64,000 nt of DNA from NCBI GenBank assembly GCA_021824145.1, contig JAKALM010000009.1, positions 89,331-153,330 on the forward strand, given 5' to 3'. Positions 1 to 10,300 of this stretch are shown here, piece by piece (positions within the stretch are counted from its first letter, which is position 1; each line of letters begins with the position of its first letter). The notes under the pieces are model-generated. The model was not told where the DNA came from, searched no databases, and saw nothing but the letters and a program-made list of their open reading frames with translations. This DNA comes from Bacteroidota bacterium. GTDB taxonomy: Bacteria; Bacteroidota; Ignavibacteria; Ignavibacteriales; Ignavibacteriaceae. The translations under genes were made by a program, and so were the position numbers.

Positions 1-538
1 CTAAAGAATCTCCAGCGGTTGCAATCCATGCGCTGCCTAAATCTTGTCGTGCATATTTTACATGTACTCCATATGAAAATCGTTCACTTACTTTTTGCGA
101 GAAAGCAACGCCAACAGCAATCGCTGTAGGAGAAAATGTTCCAGTTTCTATATATCCTTGATCATTTGCGGCACGCATTGTTTGATAAAAAGTTCCATAG
201 TCCATTGCTAAAATGCTTAAACCTAAAACACCAAAGTCACCAATATGAATAGAAGCTCCAATAGCATTATAATTAATGTCTGCAATACCTTGAGTTCTAT
301 TTAAACTTATATCAATATTGTTTGGTACTTCTCCAAGTAATGCGGGGTTCCAAAAAATAGCATTTGAATTAAAAGTAGTTGTAACTCCAACTCCCCCTCT
401 ACCCATAACTTCTGCCGATACAGGATTTTCTAAAAATCTAAAACCAACTTGTGCTCGTTTAACCTGAGCATTTATTAAACTTACAAATGATAAACTTAAT
501 AGAAAACCTATAATTAAAAACTTTGTAATAATTTTCAT
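1..538 (-). CDS. PorV/PorQ-family outer-membrane protein, 3' part missing
   Basis: The visible 179 codons start at an ATG preceded by a good GGAGGT ribosome site and encode a signal peptide (MKIITKFLIIGFLLSLSFVSLINAQ) followed by GRGGVGVTTTFNSNAIFWNPALLG, the hallmark of PorV/PorQ (UPF0164-like) beta-barrel proteins of the type IX secretion world. PorV binds the C-terminal signal of T9SS cargo at the outer membrane. The gene runs off the left edge, so its length and C-terminus are unknown. It lies directly downstream of a T9SS-type exported protein and a TonB receptor on the same strand, which suggests one surface module. Family assignment is firm; specific role as a shuttle is inferred. Confidence 0.8.
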   Translation of the reverse strand, partial: MKIITKFLIIGFLLSLSFVSLINAQVKRAQVGFRFLENPVSAEVMGRGGVGVTTTFNSNAIFWNPALLGEVPNNIDISLNRTQGIADINYNAIGASIHIGDFGVLGLSILAMDYGTFYQTMRAANDQGYIETGTFSPTAIAVGVAFSQKVSERFSYGVHVKYARQDLGSAWIATAGDSL

Positions 539-597
539 CAAAACCTCCATTAAAACCAAAAATGGCAAATGTGTATAATCATTTTATTTCTTTCTTA

Positions 598-2730
598 TCA
601 GCGAACAAGAATGAATTTGACAAAATCATTTGGCAATGCTCTTCCATCCAAATCTTGGCATTCTGTAACTGCAAGAATATAAATTCCGCTGCTAACATAT
701 TGATTTTCATCAGTCCGCTGGTTCCATTCTTCATCTGCGGTACCTATGTGAACAATTGTTTTCACTAAGTCTCCAGTTTCAGTAAAAATTCTTAAAGTGC
801 ATTTATATGGCAAATTAAAGAAAGATATTTTATCAGGAGTTCCGGAAGAAAGTCCACTGCCAGCAGCAACTGTAGCGGGATTTGGTACAACACGAACTTG
901 TTTAGATGTATTTAATCCAGCTTTGTATGGAACTGCTGGATATCCAGTTCTGTTTTCCAACCAGTTGCTTTCCAATTGCTCACCTGGATAAATTCCATCA
1001 TTTTGGGAACCATTGTTTACAGCAGAAACTGCATAATAATAATCAACTCCTCTTGTTACATTTTTATCAACAAAAGTTGTTTGATTTCTATCTGTAGTTT
1101 CATAAACTAACTGCCACCTTGCACCACTGTTCTGGTCTAACGGATCGTTTACTAAATATGCACCTTGCTTTCTATAAACTCGCCAAGCATACCAATCATC
1201 GACACCAGTAATTGTATTTTTAAAATATGAAGGATCTGGATACGACCATTGAACTGTATTAAGATCAGGTCCAGAAGTAACTTCAATGTCTGGAACTGGT
1301 GGAGGAGTTGGAACCGATAAACCTTTACTTATTCTATTCCAAGCCCAATTAGCCCTATCCATAGTTTTCCAAAGTGAATCTTTCCCAGCGTTTAATATAG
1401 CACTATCTTTAGCTCCGTCAGAAATAGTTTTGCTTAGCCAAAGTCTTCCTAAAGAATCACATGCATTCCAACCTAATCCGCCAACTCCAACTGCATAAAC
1501 GAATGTTAAAGAATCAATTCTATTCGATTTAATATCTTTTGTAAGCGTATAAGGACCAACTGTAATAAAACGCATTGGTCCTTTTAAAGGTTTAGTTTGA
1601 AATCCTGCTGTAATAGGATCTAGCGGAAATCTTCCTCCGTAATCAGCATAATCACCACGATACATATACTTTACATCAATTCTGTGTTTACCCCATAAAT
1701 CTGCTTCAATTCCCGCATGTGGAATAGCATAAGGCTGGCTAAGATCGTCTGATCTATCTGAATAAGATTTATCTGCATGCAGCAAACTAAATCCGCACAC
1801 TTGCGGTGAATGGATAAAACCTGTTGTTCTATCAGGATCACCAGCATCATCCGTTGAACCATTTGAGTATGCACTTGCACCTGGGAAAGCTGTATCCCAA
1901 TAGTATGCAACATATAAAGAATCTCTTAATCCATTTGACAATAATTCAGATTTTCTTTTAAACCAACTGTCCAAATCATCTTGACCTTCATACATAAAAG
2001 CATTTGTCACTGCCTTCTCACCCGCTTTTGATGGGCCAAAACTAAAGGAAATAGGCCACCAAAATTTTATTGTTTGATCTGGAATTGTATCTTTTGAAGT
2101 TGCAGTTCTAGGTAGCTGCAATTCACCAGTAAATTTATGAGTAGCTTTCCAAATAAAATAATTTGCATGATTTGGATTTGAAAAAGCATAAACTTCTACA
2201 TGGCTGCGAATTCCATATTGAGGTTGAACATCTTCAAACGATATTATTTCATCAGCAGGAATATTTTTATTTACATACCATTGATAAGGAGGGTCTAATC
2301 TAAGCCCATCAACAGTAATATGAGGAGGTCGATATCTTCTCACTTCATAGGCCCAATCAGTTAAACCAAAATTTGTTTCTGTTTCAGCTCCAAATCCTGG
2401 AATAAAGAAAAATTGTTTTTTCCCGTACTGATCTGTAATTCCAATACTGTCATCAATAGAGATAGGATTAAAAATCTGGTACAGCATATTTGATTGATAC
2501 CAGTCTTCAGGCCAATAAAATATTTCTGTATTTTGGCGGTCATTTCCTGTAAGATCCCAACTGAATTGCGATTGAAGCCCGCCATCTCCCATCATTTTAT
2601 TCATACTCATATTAATATGACCAACATTTAAAAGCATTGGCGGCGGATTATAATTTCTATCCTGCGAATAATTAATTGTTGTAAATAGCAGTACAATTGG
2701 AATTAAATTATTAATTATATTTTTTATCAT
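598..2730 (-). CDS. Large exported protein with fibronectin III-like region and T9SS-like C-terminus
   Basis: 710 residues. ATG start with AAGGA eight bases upstream and a clear signal peptide ending near YSQ (residues 1-22). The long middle region (about 30-480) is not recognised; it is rich in Trp, Tyr and Asp. Residues about 490-620 look like a fibronectin type III fold (WRVYRKQGAYLV, TTFVDKNVTRGVDYYYAVSAV). The last 90 residues resemble a T9SS sorting domain: VRVVPNPA, then LRIFTETGDLVKTI, then SSGIYILAV and a final KFILVR. It sits 21 bases downstream of the TonB receptor and upstream of the PorV-like gene, so it is probably cargo or partner of that surface complex. Substrate unknown. Confidence 0.75.
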   Translation of the reverse strand: MIKNIINNLIPIVLLFTTINYSQDRNYNPPPMLLNVGHINMSMNKMMGDGGLQSQFSWDLTGNDRQNTEIFYWPEDWYQSNMLYQIFNPISIDDSIGITDQYGKKQFFFIPGFGAETETNFGLTDWAYEVRRYRPPHITVDGLRLDPPYQWYVNKNIPADEIISFEDVQPQYGIRSHVEVYAFSNPNHANYFIWKATHKFTGELQLPRTATSKDTIPDQTIKFWWPISFSFGPSKAGEKAVTNAFMYEGQDDLDSWFKRKSELLSNGLRDSLYVAYYWDTAFPGASAYSNGSTDDAGDPDRTTGFIHSPQVCGFSLLHADKSYSDRSDDLSQPYAIPHAGIEADLWGKHRIDVKYMYRGDYADYGGRFPLDPITAGFQTKPLKGPMRFITVGPYTLTKDIKSNRIDSLTFVYAVGVGGLGWNACDSLGRLWLSKTISDGAKDSAILNAGKDSLWKTMDRANWAWNRISKGLSVPTPPPVPDIEVTSGPDLNTVQWSYPDPSYFKNTITGVDDWYAWRVYRKQGAYLVNDPLDQNSGARWQLVYETTDRNQTTFVDKNVTRGVDYYYAVSAVNNGSQNDGIYPGEQLESNWLENRTGYPAVPYKAGLNTSKQVRVVPNPATVAAGSGLSSGTPDKISFFNLPYKCTLRIFTETGDLVKTIVHIGTADEEWNQRTDENQYVSSGIYILAVTECQDLDGRALPNDFVKFILVR

Positions 2731-2751
2731 TTTTTATCCTTAATCAAAAAT

Positions 2752-5700
2752 TTAAAAATCTAATCTTAAGCCAATTATGTATCTTCTTGGGTTTAGAAAT
2801 ATTGGTGCTTCCCACCAGCCAACTTTAATATGATTATCAGAGGACTTATATTGCCCCCATTCATCACTTCCACCTTTATCCGGAGTTTTTAAAGAATTTT
2901 TATAATCGCTGTATTGTTGTAAAGTCATATTATTTGTATTCAGCCATTTATTATTCGTTAAGTTTTGTATGGTAAGTACAAATTCCAAATTTCCGAATGG
3001 TGTATTAATAGCTTTTGAAGCACGCATATCAATATTCCAATAATTTACAATGTCAATCCAATTTTGAAGTTTAGGATCAGATTCTTCAGGATTTAATAAT
3101 ATAGAACCTCCGCTGTGCCATTCAAATAAGAAGTTTGCATAAAGTGCACCAAAAATATTATGACCAAGAATTTGCGGCCCAAAATCCTTAGGTGTATGCA
3201 AGTTCAAATTTATATTTGCCCTTGGAATTGCTTGGTCTCTATTTATGACAGGCTGCCTTAATTCATTATCCCTAGATATTAAAGGATTTTCATAAACTGC
3301 AGCAAGACCGAAATGCCCAATATTTTGAATCATATAATCATACATTGCATTAAAAGTAAAAAACCTTCCAACATTTCTTTCTAACCTTACCTCAATACCT
3401 CTTGTATCACTATAACCATCGGGGACATATTCTGTAACAATATTGTCTCCATAATAATTTACATAAGTTCTATCAAGCGGTTGATTTTTTTGATCTTTAT
3501 AATATGCAGTTATATTTATTAGGAAATCAGATAGGAACAATTGTTCATAACCAAACTCATAAGAAATTGTTTCACCCATTTCAAGTCCTGGGGTAGGAAC
3601 AGCAACTGAGCCTTGGCTGACATTCATTCCATATAAAAATGAAACTTGAGGTGCTTGATAAAAATGACCATAGTTAAAATACATCTTACTGCTCTCAGTA
3701 ATGGGGAAAGAGACGCCTAATCGCGGTGAGATGTAAGTTTGAATATCGTTTGCTGTTCTTGGCCATCCGGGGGGATTGTTAAGCATGTTTCTATAAATTA
3801 ACCATCTATCATATTGATTTGCCGTTCCCGGTAAGAATGGATAAACATAACTATACAAAGCAGCATATGCTGGATTTAACGGAAAACCGACCTGAAATCC
3901 CTGTTTCATTGGATCTAGCATATCCAATCTTATACCAGCATTTAATACCATTCCTTCAAATTCTAATTTGTCTTGTACGTAAGCACCGGCAATTAAAGGA
4001 GTAGCTTTAAAATACTGCCAAGTATCTGGTGTATAAGCCAAATAAGCCTGCAGCCAAGTTCCAGAATAAACAAATATATTTTGTAAAGTTGCCGAAAAAC
4101 CAGCTTCAATTTGATGATGACGACCTAATTGTGCGGTTAAATCTCCTTTTAATCGATATACATATGAATATGATGAATCAACACGCTGAAGACCGCCATA
4201 CATGATATATTGGCCTAAAACATCTGAACCAAAATTTGTTGATGCATTTGGGCTGCCATAATCCGGAACATTGTAAGTATAATATTTTTTTGCTGCTGTG
4301 CTGTAAAAAGTAACATATTGTGAATGATTACTAGTATCCATTGCAAATGGAGAAAGATTTTGATCTGTATATCCAGATTGAAAATCAATTGTATAAAAAG
4401 CATTATCAGAAATTGTTTGTGTTAATTTGGCACCACCAACTATATACCGTTGAGTAAAATATTGCAACCTGCTTCGGTTAAACATTTGAAATTCGCTGCT
4501 TCCACCAAGCATATTTGCTTGACGTGCAATTGCTTCTGTTGTATTATTTAAATAACTGAAGCTTTGAGAATTCCCCACTAACGCTCCGCCAAAACTTGTA
4601 GTTGCGTTTCCGCCAATTGAATTTACTGTTGCATAAAGGCCATTTAATGACAACCTCATATTATTTGGTAAAGTAGTAGTCAACTTTAATTGTGCATTCC
4701 AATCAACATAGTTATTTCTGGGACCAATTGGAAAAGCGAACTGTGAATTCTCGTATTTGAATCCTAAGAGAAAAGTTGTATTCTTTGCATAATCGCCAAA
4801 GAAAGGAATAAAATTACCAGGCAGCGGACCTGTAATACTTCCTTCAACATACATATCTGGAACATTTGCAAAGTTGTACATTGGATGCTGTAATTTCCAA
4901 AGCTCTAGCTTTTGTGTTGAATCTAAGGCAATGGGGCCAGTCGTTCGATTAGTCCATCCTTTAAATCCTTGAAACTCTGCTGGTACAGTAGAATCTCCTT
5001 TAGGAACCCCGTGCATTGCATATTGTCCAGCATAAACTTTGTATTCCCAAGAGTCGGCACTCCATGGATTAACTCCAAAAAATCTTTTTTGTCCCGATGG
5101 AGCCATATCTATGCTTAAGGAATAAGTATATCTTTCTCTTTGTCCATCTTTAGTAACAACATTTAATAAACCAGACTGCATACCACCATATTTAGCTTCA
5201 AACCCGCCTGTTAACAATTGAACTTCTTTAATAGTAGTAGTATTTAAAGCTAAATAAGAATTATCAGTTCTCGGATCTCTTAAAGATATTCCATCCAGTC
5301 TTACATCTGTTTGGCGAATAGAACCTCCGCGAACACTTAACCCATTTCCTTCTGTACTGCTGACTACCTGAACTCCTTTTAGAGTACCAAGAAATTCATC
5401 TAATCTTGTAACAGGCATTTCCGTAAGACGGGATGGTTCAATAATTTCCTGTGTGGCGGATACGTCTTGTTTGATAATTTCTCTCTTTGCAGTAACAATA
5501 ACTTGGTTAACTTGAATTGATGATTGAGTCAATTCAAAATTTAAATTTATAGTTCTGTCAATATCTACTTTAACCATTGTTTGAGTTACGGATGCATATC
5601 CAACCATACTCGCCCTTACAGCATAAACCCCTGGCTGAACATCGAGAATAAAATAATAGCCGTCAACATTTGTAACTGCCCCCATTGGACGATCTAAGGG

Positions 5701-5895
5701 AATTTCTCTTCCATCAGATAAAAATGTAGAGGTGATTACAACATTAACTGATGGCAATGGTTCGCGGGTTTGGCTATCTATTACTCTACCGGTTATTTTA
5801 CCATTTGCAGCAAATGAAACTCTCCCACAAAAGATTATAAAAGTCATTATTATTATAAAGGAAGAGTACTCTTTAAGTTTGTATAAATTTTTCAT
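2752..5895 (-). CDS. TonB-dependent outer-membrane receptor
   Basis: 1047 residues with a signal peptide (about 1-30). An N-terminal carboxypeptidase-regulatory-like beta-sandwich (about 33-115, GKITGRVIDSQTREPLPSVNV) is followed by a plug domain (about 135-250, with VRGGSIRQTDVRLDGISL and GGFEAKYGGMQSGLLNVVTKDG) and a long beta-barrel ending in an aromatic residue (RRYIIGLRLDF), as outer-membrane barrels do. It takes up an unknown ligand using TonB energy. No SusD lipoprotein is next to it, so it is not a classic SusC/SusD pair. First gene of a three-gene minus-strand set with the two genes downstream. The RBS is AGGG before ATATG. Substrate cannot be read from sequence. Confidence 0.9.
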   Translation of the reverse strand: MKNLYKLKEYSSFIIIMTFIIFCGRVSFAANGKITGRVIDSQTREPLPSVNVVITSTFLSDGREIPLDRPMGAVTNVDGYYFILDVQPGVYAVRASMVGYASVTQTMVKVDIDRTINLNFELTQSSIQVNQVIVTAKREIIKQDVSATQEIIEPSRLTEMPVTRLDEFLGTLKGVQVVSSTEGNGLSVRGGSIRQTDVRLDGISLRDPRTDNSYLALNTTTIKEVQLLTGGFEAKYGGMQSGLLNVVTKDGQRERYTYSLSIDMAPSGQKRFFGVNPWSADSWEYKVYAGQYAMHGVPKGDSTVPAEFQGFKGWTNRTTGPIALDSTQKLELWKLQHPMYNFANVPDMYVEGSITGPLPGNFIPFFGDYAKNTTFLLGFKYENSQFAFPIGPRNNYVDWNAQLKLTTTLPNNMRLSLNGLYATVNSIGGNATTSFGGALVGNSQSFSYLNNTTEAIARQANMLGGSSEFQMFNRSRLQYFTQRYIVGGAKLTQTISDNAFYTIDFQSGYTDQNLSPFAMDTSNHSQYVTFYSTAAKKYYTYNVPDYGSPNASTNFGSDVLGQYIMYGGLQRVDSSYSYVYRLKGDLTAQLGRHHQIEAGFSATLQNIFVYSGTWLQAYLAYTPDTWQYFKATPLIAGAYVQDKLEFEGMVLNAGIRLDMLDPMKQGFQVGFPLNPAYAALYSYVYPFLPGTANQYDRWLIYRNMLNNPPGWPRTANDIQTYISPRLGVSFPITESSKMYFNYGHFYQAPQVSFLYGMNVSQGSVAVPTPGLEMGETISYEFGYEQLFLSDFLINITAYYKDQKNQPLDRTYVNYYGDNIVTEYVPDGYSDTRGIEVRLERNVGRFFTFNAMYDYMIQNIGHFGLAAVYENPLISRDNELRQPVINRDQAIPRANINLNLHTPKDFGPQILGHNIFGALYANFLFEWHSGGSILLNPEESDPKLQNWIDIVNYWNIDMRASKAINTPFGNLEFVLTIQNLTNNKWLNTNNMTLQQYSDYKNSLKTPDKGGSDEWGQYKSSDNHIKVGWWEAPIFLNPRRYIIGLRLDF

Positions 5896-6176
5896 ATGTA
5901 ACCCTATTATTAGGTAGTAATTCTACAGTAATAATTATTTTTTGTTTTTATTCTTTAACTTCTATTCTTAATGACTTAATTTTTAGTATCTGTTTTTTAT
6001 TATTTGATTAAGGAATTAAAAACAAATAATTTTTATTGTAGAAAAAGCTATTGAGAACGTATATGTTAAGCAAGATATTATTTCAGTAAAAAAATTTCTT
6101 GCTTTTAGAATTAATATTTATTAAGATAAATTTTCGATATGCTTAATTACAATAAATTTAAAGGAAGGGTATAAGA
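5896..6176. promoter_or_regulatory. Divergent intergenic region between TonB receptor and ROK gene
   Basis: This 281-base, very AT-rich gap separates two divergently transcribed genes and must hold promoters for both. I see no cobalamin-box, other riboswitch core or clear operator palindrome. An AAGGAAGGG ribosome site for the plus-strand gene lies near 6160-6169. Confidence 0.4.
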
Positions 6177-7130
6177 TTGGCAATAATTGCAATAGACCTG
6201 ATGAGCACAAATTTGACAGTTGCTGCATTGGGAAAAACAGGGAAGATACTAGAAATGGAAACAGCAAGCATTAAAGGATTAAAAGGAAATGAAGTCAGTA
6301 TAGTTATTCAAAAAAACATTAAAAAGATTTTAAATAATTTTAAAAATAAACCGATCGAAATAAAATCAGCAGGTCTATCTGTCCCAGGAATTTATTTTTC
6401 CAAAACAGGAACCGCTTGGGCACCAAATATTCCTGGATGGGAAAACTATCCAATCAAACAAGAGTTATTTGAAGTTCTAATTGAACAAAACATTTATTTA
6501 AAAATAGCTAGCAAAAGAACTTGCGATATATTAGGTGAGATGTGGTTGGGTGCTGCTAAAGGCTCTAAAAATGCAGTCTATTTATCCATCGGCAGCGGAA
6601 TAGGCGCAGGTGTATTAATCGATGGAAAAATCCTTCATGGATTTAATGACGGTGTTGGTGCTGTAGGTTGGCTTGCTTTAGAAAAGCCTTTTAGAGAAGT
6701 TTATAAATCGAAAGGCTGTTTTGAATATCTAGCTTCTGGATCTGGGATAGTAAATATGTCTATAGAATTAATTTCTAAAAGCAAAAATTATAAAGGCTCG
6801 TTAATAAAGAAAAGTATCGAATTACTTACTGCAATTGACGTTATAGAAGCATATAAGCTAAAAGATCCAATTGCAGTAAAAGTAATTCAGCAGTGTATTG
6901 AATATTGGGGAATGGCAACAGCAAATTTAATTAGTTCCTTTAATCCAGAAATAATCATATTCGGAGGTCCTTTGTTTGGGCCTGGATTAATATTCTTAGA
7001 TGATATAAAATCTGAAGCAAGAAAATGGTCGCAGCCGATATTCATCGAAAAAGTAAAATTTCTTGGGTCAAAACTTGGTGCTAACGCAGGTTTGTTTGGT
7101 GCTGGCCATTTAGCCATGAAAAAATTTTGA
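6177..7130 (+). CDS. ROK-family protein, probably catalytically inactive
   Basis: 317 residues from a TTG start with AAGGAAGGG just upstream; no ATG is suitably placed. The fold is clearly ROK: PNIPGWENYPIK (sugar-binding side), LGEMWLGAAKGSKNAVYLSIGSGIGAGVLIDGK (compare B. subtilis GlcK LGEMWKGAGQGAKN) and FNPEIIIFGGP. Key residues are altered. The kinase catalytic ND is replaced by S112-K113, the DxGGT phosphate motif reads DLMST (7-11), the zinc-ligand His is W165, and of the zinc cysteines only C181 (GCFE) remains. Sugar kinase activity is therefore doubtful; a sugar-sensing or structural role is possible. There is no N-terminal helix-turn-helix, so it is not a NagC/Mlc-type repressor. 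Stands alone between two surface-protein loci. Confidence 0.8.
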   Translation: MAIIAIDLMSTNLTVAALGKTGKILEMETASIKGLKGNEVSIVIQKNIKKILNNFKNKPIEIKSAGLSVPGIYFSKTGTAWAPNIPGWENYPIKQELFEVLIEQNIYLKIASKRTCDILGEMWLGAAKGSKNAVYLSIGSGIGAGVLIDGKILHGFNDGVGAVGWLALEKPFREVYKSKGCFEYLASGSGIVNMSIELISKSKNYKGSLIKKSIELLTAIDVIEAYKLKDPIAVKVIQQCIEYWGMATANLISSFNPEIIIFGGPLFGPGLIFLDDIKSEARKWSQPIFIEKVKFLGSKLGANAGLFGAGHLAMKKF

Positions 7131-7210
7131 AATAAAATCTTCTTTAAAATTTTTATTATAATTTATTGTTAAAAATACAATAATTTTTTCCTACCCCTCA
7201 ACAACAAAAG

Positions 7211-7230
7211 AATGACATAAGTGTGTCATT
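7211..7230. repeat. Small inverted repeat upstream of T9SS cargo gene
   Basis: AATGACA (7211-7217) and TGTCATT (7224-7230) form a 7-bp palindrome with a 6-base spacer in the 214-base gap before the gene at 7345. No U-tract follows, so it is more like an operator than a terminator; function unproven. Confidence 0.3.
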
Positions 7231-7344
7231 GATAGAACTCATTTCAACACTTAATTTCTATACCAATTCAATAGAAATATAATATTTTTTTTACTTCACA
7301 TTAAAAACAAAAATAAAGATCTAATTTTTTAAAATGGAGGATCT

Positions 7345-10300
7345 ATGTTTAAACGAATACCCTTTGTTGTAATATTTCTTTCTATTTTATTGTTTGAAAA
7401 TTCACTTGTGTATTCACAAGAGAAAAATATTCAACGGCAAGCATTAAAACATTCGATAATAAAAGAAATAAATTCTTCGAATGGTTCTTCAAATTTTGTA
7501 GTACCGCTTAACACTAAAACTGGTTTTAAAACTACAGTTTATACTTTTGGAGATATCACAATTTTTTCCTACTTCGATAACACTAGCGTAACAATTTATG
7601 ATCAATCAAATTCGGTTAAAGGAACAGCAACGCTTTCTGCAGATACTCTTTATACTTTGCATTTAAGCAGTGGCATCTATAGAATTGAAGGAAATAAATC
7701 TTATACTGTTCTAATAGGCGACGCAATGTCATCTACAGTCCAAGGATATTTTGCTGTTGATGAAGGCGGAAGAGGTGTGTCTACAAAATTAAACACTTGG
7801 ATGATGAGCAGTTTTAGTTCTTACGACGATTTCATAATTTTTTCTTACAACGATAATACTGGGTTTACTGTAAGAAATCTTGAAACTGGAAACTTGATAT
7901 TCGCTGGTACATTAAATAAAGGGCAACATTATTCATTTAGAGAAGCAGGATCCGTTCCATTTTCTACACCTCTTCAAGTAACAGGAACACAGCCAATTTC
8001 TGCTCTTTCATATACCGATCAGGATTATTATGTACCATCAGCTAATGGTACATTTACAGGGACTCTATTTTATGGCTATTCTGCATATAATGGCTCTTGG
8101 CCAAACACTATAACAATTACTTCATATGCAGATAACAATAATATTCAAGTAATTAATACAGCAACTGGCCAAACTATAGAAACTGCAACCTTGCAAAAAG
8201 GTCAAGTTTATACAAAAGAAATTTATGATGCCACTTTTTGGACAGTTACCTCCACCTATTCTGTATCAGCTGCAAATATTCCTTATAAATATTTTTCCTA
8301 TGGATATTACTATTTAACAAGATCAGTTGATGAAACTGGTAAAGGTTTTGGAAAATTATTTTACGTGCCAACAATAGGAAGCCGAATTGATGTTTTTTCA
8401 TTTGATCCTTCAAACAATGTTACAATAACTCAATTAGGACTATATGATCAATTCCCATATTCAAGCCCAACTCAAGTTTGGACAGGCACTTTAAATGAAG
8501 GCGAAGATTATAATTTCAATTCTCTTAGCGGAAGCTACGTCTATAAGATTGAAGCATCTGGATATGTATCTGTTGTACAAAGTAATGGGGGTGCTGGTGC
8601 TGATTTTATGCCTTTAGCATATTCATTAGATTACCCTGACCTTACAATTTCTTCAAACGATATTGTCTTTAGTAAAGCAGACAGTTTGTTAGTTGCCGGA
8701 GATAAAATCAATATTCAGGTAACTGTACATAACTATGGAAGTGTTGCTGCAAATAATATTAATTGTGTTGCTTACGAAGGAGATCCAGATGCTGGTGGAA
8801 GTGCCCCTCCGGTTGGCAATGGAACTATTACCAATATACCAGTAAATGGCAGTGGAACTTTTACATTTAGTTATACTGTCCCCACAAATCCTCAGTTTAG
8901 AACAATTGTTGTTAAGGTCGATCCCAATAACCAAATAACAGAATCAAATAAATCTAATAATAAAGCACAAAAATCATTAAAACCAAATAATGACTTACTA
9001 CCACCTCTTGCAGTTACAGTTACTGCACCGTCAAGTTTACAGTTAGTTAATGGGCATCTTAGTCCCAACCCGTTTACAGCAAGATTTGATATTTTCAATA
9101 CTGGAACTATAACATCAGACAATGTAATTGTAACATTAGAATTACAAAATGGATTAACTTTATCTAGTGGAAGTTTAGTGGTTAATTTAGGTTCAATTAG
9201 TGGTAATTCAACAAAATATGTTGAATATAATATATCAGCAAATCCAAACATTTCCGGATTTAATTTCTACAAAGCCACAGTTACTTCATCAAATGCAACT
9301 CCTAAAATTGTTAGCAGAGCAATTAATATTCCTGATGCAATATCTCCAGCAAAACCAATTAATTTTACTGGAAACGTTGTAAATGGTTCTACTGCAAATT
9401 TTTCATGGAGTGCAAATACAGAAACTGATCTGGTTGGTTATTATTTATATTACAGTTCGGATGGAACTAATTGGAATGGCACAGGTGCAGCTGAAGGAAA
9501 TTCACCAATATTAGTTTTAAATGCAAATTCTTTTTCAATTACTGGTTTGCCAATTTCAAATCCTAATGGAACACCGTATTGGTTTAAATTAAGAGCATTT
9601 GATTCCTCAAATAATTTAAGTGATGAAACAAATGTAGTTAACCTTCAGTTAACGTCAGGTCAAACTTCAACTCAAACTTTGTTTTATGGCGATTCACCTT
9701 TCATTTATACAATAACGAATGGAACTGGATATGTTACCGGACCAAATAGTTACACAGACTTGGGTAAATATCAAAGATTCGATATTAGTGGACAAAAGAC
9801 TTTAAAAGAAGTTAGATTTTATTACGGTACAAAACAAGTTAATGGAACTGCAGATAACTTTAATATCGTAGTAAGAAATGTAAATGCTTTAGGTGCACCA
9901 GGTAATCTTTTATTCAATCTTGTAACAAACACCGATCAAATTGACGATTCAAAGCCTTCTGTAAAATATAACACTTATACTATTTCGCCTCAATTGAATT
10001 TAGCAAATTCATTCTTTGTTGGTGCCGAATGGGATTCAACAATTAATGATAGCTTTGCAATAATTTGCGATTCAAGCGGAGAAGGAAATGGAGCAAAACG
10101 TGCTTGGGAAAAATGGAACGATGGTACTTTTCACGATATAGAAACTTCATGGCAAGGCTTAGATATTGATATTTGGATTACTGCAGTATTTACTTCTGCT
10201 ACTGGTACTGAAGAGGAAGTATTATTACCAACAAATTTCAGTTTGTCACAAAACTATCCAAATCCATTTAATCCTAGCACTACTATTAAATACACTATAC

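Noticed and set aside
8892..9251. 119-codon minus-strand frame inside the T9SS cargo gene
   Set aside because: Antisense to repeat-rich beta domains; no start signal or homology pattern.
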